64,000 bases of DNA, from contig OZ007032.1 of NCBI GenBank assembly GCA_963931615.1, positions 2,046,001-2,110,000 of the forward strand. Direction: 5' to 3'. The first letter of the stretch is position 1. Every line of letters begins with the position of its first letter. Positions 56,513 to 64,000 of this stretch are shown here, one piece after another. Source of the stretch: Coprenecus sp902388455 (lineage in GTDB: Bacteria > Bacteroidota > Bacteroidia > Bacteroidales > UBA932). The notes under the pieces were generated by a model. It was not told the origin of the DNA, did no database searches, and worked only from the letters and a program-made list of their open reading frames with translations. Position numbers and translations under genes: made by a program.

Positions 56513-57391
56513 ATGAATAAAGTTCTTGCAGAAATCATCGCCGGGGTGATTCCGCACAAGATGACACGTAACCGGTGGCGCGGTATCCTGCGGTACGGTA
56601 TTTTCAAGGCCATAAGACTTAGACACCAGCTCCGCCACGACAGGACACAGCCACGTTACTGCCTGGCTGTCTGCGCCATAGCCAAAAACGAAGGCCCCTA
56701 TTTCAAGGAATGGATAGAATGGCATAAGTCGAAAGGAGTGGAGAAATTCTACATCTACGACAATGACAGCACGGACGGGACCATGGAAATACTTCGTCCG
56801 TACATTGAATCCGGCATTGTGGAATACACGTTCTTTCCGGGATACAGACGTCAGCTTGCCGCATACGATGACTGCCTGGACAGACATCGTATGGAAGCCC
56901 GCTGGATAGCTTTCATCGACCTGGATGAATTCATAGTCCCGGTAAAGGACAGGACGATTCCTGAATTTCTCAGCAGATTCGAGGATTGTCCCGCTGTAGA
57001 AATAAACTGGCTGGTCTATGGCAGCGGAGGAGCAAAAAAGAGAGTTCCGGGGACCATGATGGAACGCTTCAGATGTCATTCCGTCCCGGACCACCCGCTG
57101 AACAGACATGTTAAAAGCATCGTAGACCCGCGCCGGGTCTATACCATGACCGGCTGCCACGAAGCAGCGCGTATTACGGGACATGCCGCTGATTCTCATG
57201 GCAATCCTATAAAAAAGAATTTTCGGGAGCGCCCTCCGCAGCAGGATGTTATCCGTATCAACCACTACGCAGTAAGATCCTATGAGGAGTTTCTGGAAAA
57301 ACAGGCCCGCGGAAGAGCGAGCGGCACACAGAAGACTGTAAAATCCGAATACTTTGACCAGTATGACCTCAATGACATCCAGGATACCTGA
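56513..57391 (+). CDS. GT92-like glycosyltransferase
   Basis: A 292-residue glycosyltransferase of the GT-A fold. CAIAKNEGPYFKEWIEWH near 56, YIYDNDSTDGT near 83 and the metal-binding DLDEF near 147 are hallmarks of the GT92/DUF23 group, several of which transfer galactose. The N-terminal 40 residues are basic. The ATG at 56513, 13 bases after the Stealth stop, is chosen over a longer frame that overlaps it. Its end overlaps the next gene. Confidence 0.85.
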   Translation: MNKVLAEIIAGVIPHKMTRNRWRGILRYGIFKAIRLRHQLRHDRTQPRYCLAVCAIAKNEGPYFKEWIEWHKSKGVEKFYIYDNDSTDGTMEILRPYIESGIVEYTFFPGYRRQLAAYDDCLDRHRMEARWIAFIDLDEFIVPVKDRTIPEFLSRFEDCPAVEINWLVYGSGGAKKRVPGTMMERFRCHSVPDHPLNRHVKSIVDPRRVYTMTGCHEAARITGHAADSHGNPIKKNFRERPPQQDVIRINHYAVRSYEEFLEKQARGRASGTQKTVKSEYFDQYDLNDIQDT

Positions 57392-58427
57392 GGACTGCTG
57401 CGGCTGCTCCGCCTGCGCACAGACTTGTCCCCGGCAGTGCATACGGATGATACCGGACAGCGAAGGCTTCGAATATCCGCATGTGGACTTGACGGCATGT
57501 ATTGACTGCGGATTATGCAGCCTGGTATGTCCTGTGCTGAAACAGAATACCGCAAAAACACCTTTACAGGCTTACGCCGCGAAAAACAACGACGAGGAGA
57601 CCAGACGCCTGAGTTCGTCAGGAGGAGTATTCACGTCCCTGGCGGAAAGTGTCCTTAAACGTGGCGGCGTGGTATTCGGAGCCTCATTCGACAGAAACTG
57701 GGACACTGTCCACACCTATACAGGAAATATAGACGGCCTCTCCGCTTTCCGAGGAAGCAAGTACACCCAGAGCCGCATCGGGACATCATACAGGGATGCG
57801 GAAACTTTCCTGAACGAGGGACGGGAAGTCCTGTTCTCGGGGACCCCGTGCCAGATAGCCGGACTAAAAGGCTTTCTCCGGAAAGACTACAGCCGTCTTT
57901 TCACCGTGGAGATTCTATGCCACGGTGTACCCAGCCCGAAAGTCTGGCAGAAATATCTTGACGGGATGAAGAAAAAACATCACTGCAGCAGAATCATCCG
58001 GATAAATTTCAGGGATAAGGGGAAAGGCTGGAAACGATACCGCCTGGTAATTGAGTTTGAAAACGGGAAGACCTACGCAATGTCTCATAAGAGAGACCGC
58101 TTTTTAAAAGGTTTCCTGAAAAATCTGTATTTAAGGCCGTCCTGCTATACCTGCAAATGCAAGAACGGTCGGTCCGGCAGCGACATCACCCTGGCAGACC
58201 ATTGGAATATAGACAAGGTTCTGCCCGGATACAATGACGGCAGAGGCACAAGCCTGGTACTTGTCAACACAGATAAAGGGGCCTCGCTGCTGCAATCGGC
58301 GGCGGCCCGTATAGAGTGCATCGGCACCGGTTTCGAAGAATGCATAGGAAGAAACGGAGGTTTCACGGAGAACATACCTGTGCCCCGGGGCAGGGAAAGA
58401 TTTTTCAAGAAGCTCAACACGAAATAA
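57363..58427 (+). CDS. FrhB-like Fe-S protein (F420 hydrogenase/dehydrogenase beta-subunit family)
   Basis: A protein of about 354 residues. The N-terminal 50 residues have two [4Fe-4S] motifs, CCGCSACAQTCP and CIDCGLCSLVCP; the rest is the FrhB/FpoF-like domain with SSSGGVFTSLAE near 85, FSGTPCQIAGLK near 160 and ILCHGVPSP near 185, plus CYTCKCK near 258. These proteins use flavin and Fe-S clusters to transfer electrons; in glycan clusters they recur beside pyruvyl transferases, with unclear role. Start may be 57363 or 57372; either overlaps the GT92-like gene. Its stop is one base before the pyruvyl transferase start. Confidence 0.85.
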   Translation: MTSMTSRIPEDCCGCSACAQTCPRQCIRMIPDSEGFEYPHVDLTACIDCGLCSLVCPVLKQNTAKTPLQAYAAKNNDEETRRLSSSGGVFTSLAESVLKRGGVVFGASFDRNWDTVHTYTGNIDGLSAFRGSKYTQSRIGTSYRDAETFLNEGREVLFSGTPCQIAGLKGFLRKDYSRLFTVEILCHGVPSPKVWQKYLDGMKKKHHCSRIIRINFRDKGKGWKRYRLVIEFENGKTYAMSHKRDRFLKGFLKNLYLRPSCYTCKCKNGRSGSDITLADHWNIDKVLPGYNDGRGTSLVLVNTDKGASLLQSAAARIECIGTGFEECIGRNGGFTENIPVPRGRERFFKKLNTK

Positions 58428-58428
58428 T

Positions 58429-59523
58429 ATGAGAACAGCAATACTCACACTCCCTTTTCACGGCAACTACGGAGGAATTATCCAGAATTACGCATTACAG
58501 ACCGCACTGCTGCGTACGGGCCATGAAGTAGAGACTGTAAATCTGAAAAAATCACTGCTCGGCAAGAAATTCGACATTCCATTCCTCACCAGGGCAGTCA
58601 GACCGGACAGATCAAAAGACAAACAGCATGTGCGAAGATTCATAGAAGAAAACATCCGGCTGACACCCCCATTTTACAGCAAGAGGGATTTTCTCAAATA
58701 CGATTTTTCAAAATACGATGCGGTGATAGTGGGTTCTGATCAGGTCTGGCGTGCACGCTACGCATACCCTGATCTATATACCTGCTATCTGGATTTTTTA
58801 AAGGACAGAAGAGTCAAGAAAATAGCATTTTCGGCGTCATTCGGAAGCGACACGGCCGAGTATACAGAGCAGCAGATACAGACTTGCGGAAAGCTTATCG
58901 GAGAATTCGACCTTGTTACTGTAAGGGAGGACAGCGCACTTACCCTTATCAACGATATATACAGATGGGAATGCAGGACTCCGCCCGTTCTGATTTCTGA
59001 CCCCACCATACTGCTGCACAAGGAGGACTACATGAGCCTGTCTTCAGGATACTCCCGCAGGGAAAATGACGGAGGGCTTTTTTACTATATCCTGGACATG
59101 ACAGATGAAAAAAGGAATCTTATCAATAAGGTCTCTGAAGAGCTGGGCGTAAAACCATTTACAGTCATAAGGAAAAGTCGCAGATGGTATGATCGGCTGG
59201 AGGACAGAATGATACCTCCTCTGGAAGAATGGCTGCAGGCATTCAGCCAAGCCTCGTATGTCCTTACAGACAGTTTCCACGGTTCCGTATTCTCGATTAT
59301 TTTCAATAAAGAATTTACCGCTGTCGGAAACAGAAAGAGAGGGGAGAGCCGGTTCCTGTCACTGCTGGCCAGATTCAACCTTCCCGACAGACTGGTTTAC
59401 GATGAAAAGGGGATCCACTCCAACCTGCACAACCGCATAGACTGGAATTCAGTAAATTCCATGCTGGATGATGAGAGAAAGAGGATGACCGCCTGCCTGA
59501 GCTACCTGGACGGGTTATCCTGA
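58429..59523 (+). CDS. Polysaccharide pyruvyl transferase family protein
   Basis: A 364-residue protein of the CsaB/WcaK family that adds pyruvate ketals (or related groups) from PEP to sugars. It begins AILTLPFHGNYGGIIQNYALQ, then VGSDQVWRARYA near 103, SFGSDTAEY near 140, VREDSA near 164 and the C-terminal LTDSFHGSVFSI near 278 with the PEP-site His. It acts on lipid-linked repeat units or wall glycans. It starts right after the FrhB-like gene, a pairing seen in many glycan loci, and overlaps the convergent transferase by 22 bases. Confidence 0.9.
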   Translation: MRTAILTLPFHGNYGGIIQNYALQTALLRTGHEVETVNLKKSLLGKKFDIPFLTRAVRPDRSKDKQHVRRFIEENIRLTPPFYSKRDFLKYDFSKYDAVIVGSDQVWRARYAYPDLYTCYLDFLKDRRVKKIAFSASFGSDTAEYTEQQIQTCGKLIGEFDLVTVREDSALTLINDIYRWECRTPPVLISDPTILLHKEDYMSLSSGYSRRENDGGLFYYILDMTDEKRNLINKVSEELGVKPFTVIRKSRRWYDRLEDRMIPPLEEWLQAFSQASYVLTDSFHGSVFSIIFNKEFTAVGNRKRGESRFLSLLARFNLPDRLVYDEKGIHSNLHNRIDWNSVNSMLDDERKRMTACLSYLDGLS

Positions 59524-60320
59524 TTATCGAGGCTGTAGCCTATTCGCCTGCCTATTTCCGGATACGTCCGGATTATCGCATCCAATGCCGCAGCATTCCT
59601 GTCCGTTCCTGACTTGAAGTTGGTGGTTTTGAGTGACAGCTCACGCGGCTTGCCCAGGCCGCGCGGTTTATTGTAGCCGAACGGAACTGGTACGACCACC
59701 GTACCGCCCGCTACTGCCGCAGCCCAGAACCAGATGTCATCTGTCGTCGGAGCTATCGCTGTAAACAGGTTCTCATCCAGCATTTCCTTTTTCAGGGAAT
59801 GCGGAGGATACAGTACACCGCCCACACCTGTCTGTATGTTCAGGCAGCTGGAATGAATTTTCCTGAACACGAAGTCATACCATCTGTACTTACGCCATTT
59901 GCGATAAGGATGGCCCGGCCGGATACGCTTGGCACGGTGCGCGAGAATGACATCCGGCATCTTCTCATGAAGGCACAGCAGACTGCGCAGCATATTCCGG
60001 TCATAGGCCACGTCATCATCCACTGTCACGACCACAGCATCCGGAAAGTCTCTCAAAGCCGGAATCAGTTTTCTGTAAGAGCGGATGTCCCTGCCGTAAT
60101 CACGTATTTCGAACACAGGATTGCAGGCAGCCATCTTCAGGAGCTCGTCAGGTATTCCGTTTTTACCGAATTGAGAAAATGTCAGGTAAAGCACTACCTT
60201 GTCCGGAAGGACGGTACCGTCCAGAATTGACTGTATGGCTTTGGCGGCATAAGGTATCGCCGCGGGAAAAGATGTCAGGGAAACTACGACTGACGGTCGG
60301 GATATATTGTTTCTATTCAT
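59502..60320 (-). CDS. GT-A-fold glycosyltransferase-like protein
   Basis: A 272-residue protein with a GT-A type core: VVVSLTSFPAAIPYAAKAIQSIL near residue 11, VTVDDDVAYD (metal-binding DDD) near 98, RKWRKYRWYDF near 139 and PTTDDIWFWAAAV near 190. It resembles the family of unclassified capsule/LPS glycosyltransferases common in gut Bacteroidales. It is transcribed opposite to the other glycan genes, converging on the pyruvyl transferase. Donor and acceptor are unknown. Confidence 0.8.
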   Translation of the reverse strand: MNRNNISRPSVVVSLTSFPAAIPYAAKAIQSILDGTVLPDKVVLYLTFSQFGKNGIPDELLKMAACNPVFEIRDYGRDIRSYRKLIPALRDFPDAVVVTVDDDVAYDRNMLRSLLCLHEKMPDVILAHRAKRIRPGHPYRKWRKYRWYDFVFRKIHSSCLNIQTGVGGVLYPPHSLKKEMLDENLFTAIAPTTDDIWFWAAAVAGGTVVVPVPFGYNKPRGLGKPRELSLKTTNFKSGTDRNAAALDAIIRTYPEIGRRIGYSLDNQDNPSR

Positions 60321-60336
60321 ATCTAATCCAATCTGA

Positions 60337-62550
60337 TCAATTCAATTTCCTGCCTCTAAGCCGCAGGCTGTTGGTCACCACGCTCACGCTGCTCAGGGCC
60401 ATGGCGGCTCCGCCTATCATGGGATTGAGGAGGAAGCCGTTAACAGGGTAAAGCACTCCCGCTGCTACCGGTACAGCTATTATGTTGTAGATAAATGCCC
60501 AGAAAAGGTTCTCACGGATGGTGCGGATGGTCAGTTGCGAGAGGCGGACGGCCTCGGGAATGCGGAGCAGGTCGGAGGAGAGAATGGTCACCATCGCGGT
60601 ATCCATCGCGATGTCGCTGCCGCGACCCATCGCTATGCTCAGGTCAGCCTGAGCCAGGGCGGCGCTGTCGTTGATGCCGTCCCCTACCATTGCCACCTTG
60701 TGCCCTTCTGCCTGCAGCTGCTTGATATAACCGGCCTTGTCCTGAGGCAGGACCCCGGCGCGGAAGTCGTCGATGCCGGCCTCCCGGGCCAGAGCCGCCG
60801 CCGAGGCCTCATTGTCCCCGGTCAGCATGACGGTGCGGATGCCCATCCGGTGCAGACGGGCCACGGCCTCTGCGGAGGTGGGCTTGATGCGGTCGGCGAG
60901 GGCAAGTACGGCCAGCACCCCGTCCGGCCCCGCGAACCAGATCACCGTGCGGGCCTCCCGGAGCCAGTCCCCGGAGAGGGAGAGCATCTGTCCGGAGGGT
61001 GCCATCCCATTGTTCTTAAGCAATTCCAGATTGCCGGCCATATAGACAGAGCCATTGTATTCTCCGCGGACTCCGCTGCCGGGGATATTCTCGAAGGAGG
61101 ATATCTCCAGCGGGGCGGTATTGTCCTCAGACTTCAAGGCATTGACCACAGCCTCGGCCAGAGGATGCTCCGAGAGGGACTCAAGTGCGGAAAGTACCGG
61201 ACGCAGGGCTTCGGCTCCCGGAGCCCAGTACTGGTCCACCACCTCCGGACGGCCCTCCGTGAGAGTGCCGGTCTTGTCCATCACCACTGTATCCACCTTG
61301 CGGGCCACCTCGAGGCTGGCGGCGTCCTTGATCAGGATGCCGTTCCTGGCTCCCTTGCCTATTCCCACGATGATAGCAGTAGGCGTTGCCAGGCCGAGGG
61401 CGCAGGGACAGGCGATGATCAGCACGGTCACCATGCACAGGAGACCATGGATGAAGCCGTCCTGAGGCGCGAATATCCACCAGGCGGCGAAGACGAGTAC
61501 GGCGATGCTTATTATAATAGGTACGAAGACTGCTGCCACCCGGTCCACGAGATTCTGTACCGGGGCCTTGCTGCCCTGAGCGTCCTGCACCATGCGGATA
61601 ATCTGTGAGAGCATGGTGTCGCCGCCGGTCTTGTCGGCCCTGAAGCGGAAGGAGCCTTTCTGGTTGATGGTACCGGCGTAGACCTTGGACTCAGGCTGCT
61701 TGAGTACCGGCACAGGCTCGCCGCTGAGCATGCTCTCGTCCACATAGGACTCGCCGCTGAGCACCGTTCCGTCCACCGCCACCCGCTCTCCGGGCCTGAC
61801 TATGATGGTGTCGCCGGGGCGGGCCCACTGTATGGGCACTTCCTTCCCGCTGCCATCCTCCGCGAGCACTGTCACCGTCTTGGGCTGAAGTCCCATGAGG
61901 CCGCGAATGGCTCCGGTAGTCTTCTGCTTGGCGCGGGCCTCCAGCAGGCGCCCGATGAGGATGAAGGCGATGATGACACTGGCCGCCTCAAAGTACAGAT
62001 GCGGTTCGATGCCGCGGGAGAGCCAGAACTCCGGGAAGAGCAGATTGAAGGTGCTGAACAGCCAGGCTACTCCGGTACTGCTGGCCACGAGGGTATCCAT
62101 ATTGACGGCCCCGTGCCGCAGCTGCCTGACCGTGTTTACAAAGAAGCGGCGGCCGAAGACGAAGACCACCACCGTGGCCAGTACGAAAGTCACCCACTGT
62201 CCCCAGCGCAGGTCCATGAAGAACATACTGAGGACAAAGACGGGCAGGGCTCCGATGACAGCACCTGCGGTCTGCCGCCTGAGAGCGCGGTACTGCCTGA
62301 GACGCTCCGCCTCCGCTGCCTCCTCCTCATTCTCCACATCCGTTATCAGACCGTAGCCCGCCTCCTCGACGGCCTTTCTCAGAGCCTCGGGGGAGCACTT
62401 GCTGTCATCATAACTCACTAAGGCAGTGGCCGAGGCATAGTTCACATTGGCCTCCTCCACCCCCTCGCAGGAGTTCAGGACCTTATTGACCCGGGCAGCA
62501 CATGCAGCGCAGCCCAGACCTGTTACGGGGAATATCTCTTTTTTCTGCAT
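60337..62550 (-). CDS. copA: Copper-exporting P1B-type ATPase
   Basis: A 737-residue Cu(I) export ATPase. It has one N-terminal heavy-metal domain (GLGCAACAARV near 10), an actuator loop reading SGESYVDESMLSGEPVPV near 265, the ion-site CPCALGLATP near 380, the phosphorylation site DKTGTLTEGR near 425, SEHPLAEAV near 463 and the hinge GDGINDSAAL near 638. The metal-site motif Cys-Pro-Cys marks monovalent copper. It moves Cu(I) from cytoplasm to periplasm. ATG 62550 is used rather than an upstream TTG. It has a separate -7 box; no copper regulator is adjacent. Confidence 0.95.
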   Translation of the reverse strand: MQKKEIFPVTGLGCAACAARVNKVLNSCEGVEEANVNYASATALVSYDDSKCSPEALRKAVEEAGYGLITDVENEEEAAEAERLRQYRALRRQTAGAVIGALPVFVLSMFFMDLRWGQWVTFVLATVVVFVFGRRFFVNTVRQLRHGAVNMDTLVASSTGVAWLFSTFNLLFPEFWLSRGIEPHLYFEAASVIIAFILIGRLLEARAKQKTTGAIRGLMGLQPKTVTVLAEDGSGKEVPIQWARPGDTIIVRPGERVAVDGTVLSGESYVDESMLSGEPVPVLKQPESKVYAGTINQKGSFRFRADKTGGDTMLSQIIRMVQDAQGSKAPVQNLVDRVAAVFVPIIISIAVLVFAAWWIFAPQDGFIHGLLCMVTVLIIACPCALGLATPTAIIVGIGKGARNGILIKDAASLEVARKVDTVVMDKTGTLTEGRPEVVDQYWAPGAEALRPVLSALESLSEHPLAEAVVNALKSEDNTAPLEISSFENIPGSGVRGEYNGSVYMAGNLELLKNNGMAPSGQMLSLSGDWLREARTVIWFAGPDGVLAVLALADRIKPTSAEAVARLHRMGIRTVMLTGDNEASAAALAREAGIDDFRAGVLPQDKAGYIKQLQAEGHKVAMVGDGINDSAALAQADLSIAMGRGSDIAMDTAMVTILSSDLLRIPEAVRLSQLTIRTIRENLFWAFIYNIIAVPVAAGVLYPVNGFLLNPMIGGAAMALSSVSVVTNSLRLRGRKLN

Positions 62551-62578
62551 AACCGGCAATTTTTAAAAATCACAGCCG

Positions 62579-62586
62579 CAAAAATA
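62579..62586 (-). promoter_or_regulatory. Candidate -7 promoter box of copA
   Basis: The minus strand reads TATTTTTG, 28 bases upstream of the copA ATG. No -33 TTG at the usual distance. Confidence 0.45.
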
Positions 62587-62621
62587 ACTTCCGCAGCCGG
62601 CAACCTTATTGCATTTGTTAT

Positions 62622-62649
62622 AAAAAAACCGTCCCAGAAACTGAGACGG
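62622..62649 (-). terminator. Terminator of the tRNA-His gene
   Basis: The minus strand reads CCGTCTCAG, a three-base loop, CTGGGACGG (one mismatch) followed by a run of seven T. It lies nine bases after the tRNA 3' end. Confidence 0.85.
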
Positions 62650-62657
62650 CCGAACCG

Positions 62658-62732
62658 GGTGGAAGATGGGACTCGAACCCACGACCCTTGGTGCCACAAA
62701 CCAATGCTCTAACCAACTGAGCTACATCCACC
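62658..62732 (-). tRNA. tRNA-His (anticodon GUG)
   Basis: The minus strand forms a cloverleaf with D-arm GCTCAGTTGGTTAGAGC, anticodon stem TTGGT/ACCAA around GTG, and T-arm GGTTCGAG. The extra 5' G (G-1) expected for tRNA-His is encoded at 62732 opposite the discriminator C. CCA is not encoded. It forms a single-gene unit with promoter and terminator. Confidence 0.93.
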
Positions 62733-62761
62733 ATTTAAAAATTATCCCCTAAAAGGGAGTG

Positions 62762-62794
62762 CAAATATAAGAATACTTTTCTTATTCACGCAAA
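62762..62794 (-). promoter_or_regulatory. tRNA-His promoter (-33/-7)
   Basis: On the minus strand TTTG (62791-62794), a 21-base spacer and TATATTTG (62762-62769) fit the consensus, 29 bases before the tRNA 5' end. Confidence 0.65.
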
Positions 62795-62799
62795 TTTTC

Positions 62800-62807
62800 T
62801 ATATTTG
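62800..62807 (+). promoter_or_regulatory. Candidate -7 promoter box of the carboxyltransferase gene
   Basis: TATATTTG matches TAnnTTTG, 31 bases before the ATG at 62839, back to back with the tRNA-His promoter. Confidence 0.5.
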
Positions 62808-62838
62808 AAGGAAATTTTTTAACAAAACACTGATACGT

Positions 62839-64000
62839 ATGGCACGTGAAATCAAATTCTCCCTCGTATACAGGGATATGTGGCAGTCTTCGGGCAAATA
62901 CGTCCCGAGGGTTGACCAGCTCGTTCAGATAGCACCGGTAATCATCGACATGGGCTGTTTCGACAGGGTCGAGACTAACGGCGGTGCATTTGAGCAGGTG
63001 AACCTTCTCTTCGGAGAGAACCCCAACAAGGCCGTAAGAGCCTGGACCGCACCCTTCAACAAAGTCGGCATTCAGACACACATGCTGGAAAGAGGCCTCA
63101 ACGCCCTCCGTATGAATCCCGTACCCAGGGATGTGAGAGGTCTCATGTATAAAGTGAAGGCCAAGCAGGGAACCAACATCTCCCGCTCTTTCTGCGGCCT
63201 CAACGACCACCGCAACCTCAAGGACTCCGTCATACTCGCCAAGGAGGGCGGCATGATCTCCCAGGTGGCCCTCAGCATCACCTACTCCCCCATCCACACC
63301 GTAGAGTACTACATGGACATCGTGGACAAGGTGGTGGAGTACGGCTGCGACGAGATCTGCCTCAAGGATATGGCCGGCATCGGACGTCCCGCCTTCCTGG
63401 GCCGTCTGACCAAGAGCATCAAGGACAAATATCCCCACATCATCGTGCAGTATCACGGCCATTCCGGACCCGGATTCTCGACTGCATCCATGCTGGAAGT
63501 GGCCCGCGCCGGCGCCGACTATCTGGACGTGGCCATGGAGCCCCTGTCCTGGGGTAAGATCCATCCTGACGTAATCACCATCCAGGCCATGCTCAAGGAC
63601 GCAGGCTTCCTGGTAAAGGACATCAACATGGACGCCTACATGGAGGCCCGCCGTCTGACCCAGACCTTCATCGACGACTTCCTGGGCATGTTCATAGAGC
63701 CGAACAACTACATCAGTTCCTCCCTCCTGGTAGGCTGCGGCCTGCCCGGCGGCATGATGGGCTCGATGATGGCCGACCTCAAGGGCTTCCAGAGCGCCAT
63801 CAACATGTCCCTGCGCAACCAGGGCAAGAAGGAAGTTTCCCTCAACGAACTGATGGTCATGCTCTTCCAGGAGGTCGAGTACGTATGGCCCAAGCTCGGC
63901 TATCCCCCTCTCGTAACTCCTTTCAGCCAGTACGTGAAGAACACCGCCCTGATGAACCTCATGCACACCCTCAAGGGCGAGCCCAGGTGGAAGACCATCG
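62839..64000 (+). CDS. Biotin-dependent carboxyltransferase (oxaloacetate decarboxylase alpha / pyruvate carboxylase B type), 3' end outside window
   Basis: The gene runs off the window; 387 residues are visible, starting MAREIKFSLVYRDMWQ. The carboxyltransferase TIM barrel shows DMWQSSGKY near 13, GGAFEQVN near 49, CLKDMAGIGRP near 174 (catalytic Lys and metal region) and the metal-binding HGHSGPG near 209, where the wider family usually has HTHDTSG-like residues. It moves carbon dioxide between oxaloacetate and biotin. A C-terminal helical domain follows; the biotin site cannot be seen. The neighbouring subunit genes, if any, lie beyond the window. The promoter box upstream supports this start. 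Confidence 0.88.
   Translation, partial: MAREIKFSLVYRDMWQSSGKYVPRVDQLVQIAPVIIDMGCFDRVETNGGAFEQVNLLFGENPNKAVRAWTAPFNKVGIQTHMLERGLNALRMNPVPRDVRGLMYKVKAKQGTNISRSFCGLNDHRNLKDSVILAKEGGMISQVALSITYSPIHTVEYYMDIVDKVVEYGCDEICLKDMAGIGRPAFLGRLTKSIKDKYPHIIVQYHGHSGPGFSTASMLEVARAGADYLDVAMEPLSWGKIHPDVITIQAMLKDAGFLVKDINMDAYMEARRLTQTFIDDFLGMFIEPNNYISSSLLVGCGLPGGMMGSMMADLKGFQSAINMSLRNQGKKEVSLNELMVMLFQEVEYVWPKLGYPPLVTPFSQYVKNTALMNLMHTLKGEPRWKTI

Overview
The window is a stretch of a Bacteroidales-type (phylum Bacteroidota) chromosome. Evidence for this: a 16S rRNA gene of Bacteroidales character; many starts preceded by the Bacteroidota -7 box TAnnTTTG, several with a TTG/TTTG about 19-22 bases upstream; a complete hmu haem-uptake operon (HmuY, HmuR, CobN-like HmuS and three membrane proteins); S9 dipeptidyl peptidases; an archaeal-type indolepyruvate oxidoreductase; and a Bacteroidota-style TGS/uridine-kinase fusion. 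The DNA looks moderately G+C-rich. A genus cannot be assigned by eye.

Layout. 0-2.8 kb: end of a DPP-IV-like peptidase and a PfkB kinase. 2.8-8.2 kb (minus): comM, tsaE, nadB and a NadC-NadA fusion, so the NAD-precursor steps from aspartate to nicotinate mononucleotide sit in two adjacent genes. 8.3-15.9 kb: envelope functions (waaA, mlaEF, an ECF sigma factor with a membrane/beta-barrel partner, a TPR protein, an EnvC-like amidase activator). 15.9-25.8 kb: nucleoside kinase, uvrA, a metallo-hydrolase, an AAA/PD-(D/E)XK protein, a deoxynucleoside kinase and iorAB. 25.9-28.8 kb: panC-panD, a YbhN-like membrane protein and a small barrel. 28.8-38.4 kb (minus): lipoprotein-hmuY-hmuR-hmuS-hmuT-hmuU-hmuV, one operon behind a recognisable promoter. 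38.5-41.1 kb: a second DPP-IV-like peptidase and a cupin.

41.2-44.0 kb is a scar region: a frameshifted remnant of an FtsX-type permease, GGGACA/TGTCCC repeats, an AbiEi-like regulator with a palindrome in its leader, a frameshifted and truncated AbiEii toxin fused to a TPR fragment, and nested inverted repeats. It abuts tRNA-Ala, tRNA-Ile and 16S rRNA (minus strand). No 23S or 5S follows, so the rRNA operon is split, or the sequence was misjoined here.

46.0-53.1 kb (plus): a two-part chromate-type transporter, then a galactan/galactose pathway (GH53 endo-galactanase, GH2 beta-galactosidase, galK, galM) closed by a terminator. 53.2-55.4 kb (minus): an intact M23 peptidase and two paralogous secreted proteins of unknown role. 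55.5-60.3 kb: a surface-glycan cluster (Stealth phosphotransferase, GT92-like transferase, FrhB-like Fe-S protein, pyruvyl transferase, another glycosyltransferase). 60.3-64 kb: copA, tRNA-His with its own promoter and terminator, and the start of a biotin-dependent carboxyltransferase (oxaloacetate decarboxylase alpha type).

The strongest leads are the NadC-NadA fusion, the hmu operon whose HmuY has only one histidine (arguing against bis-His haem ligation), the truncated rRNA operon with a 27-bp inverted copy of the tRNA-Ala 3' end, and the decayed AbiE locus beside it.
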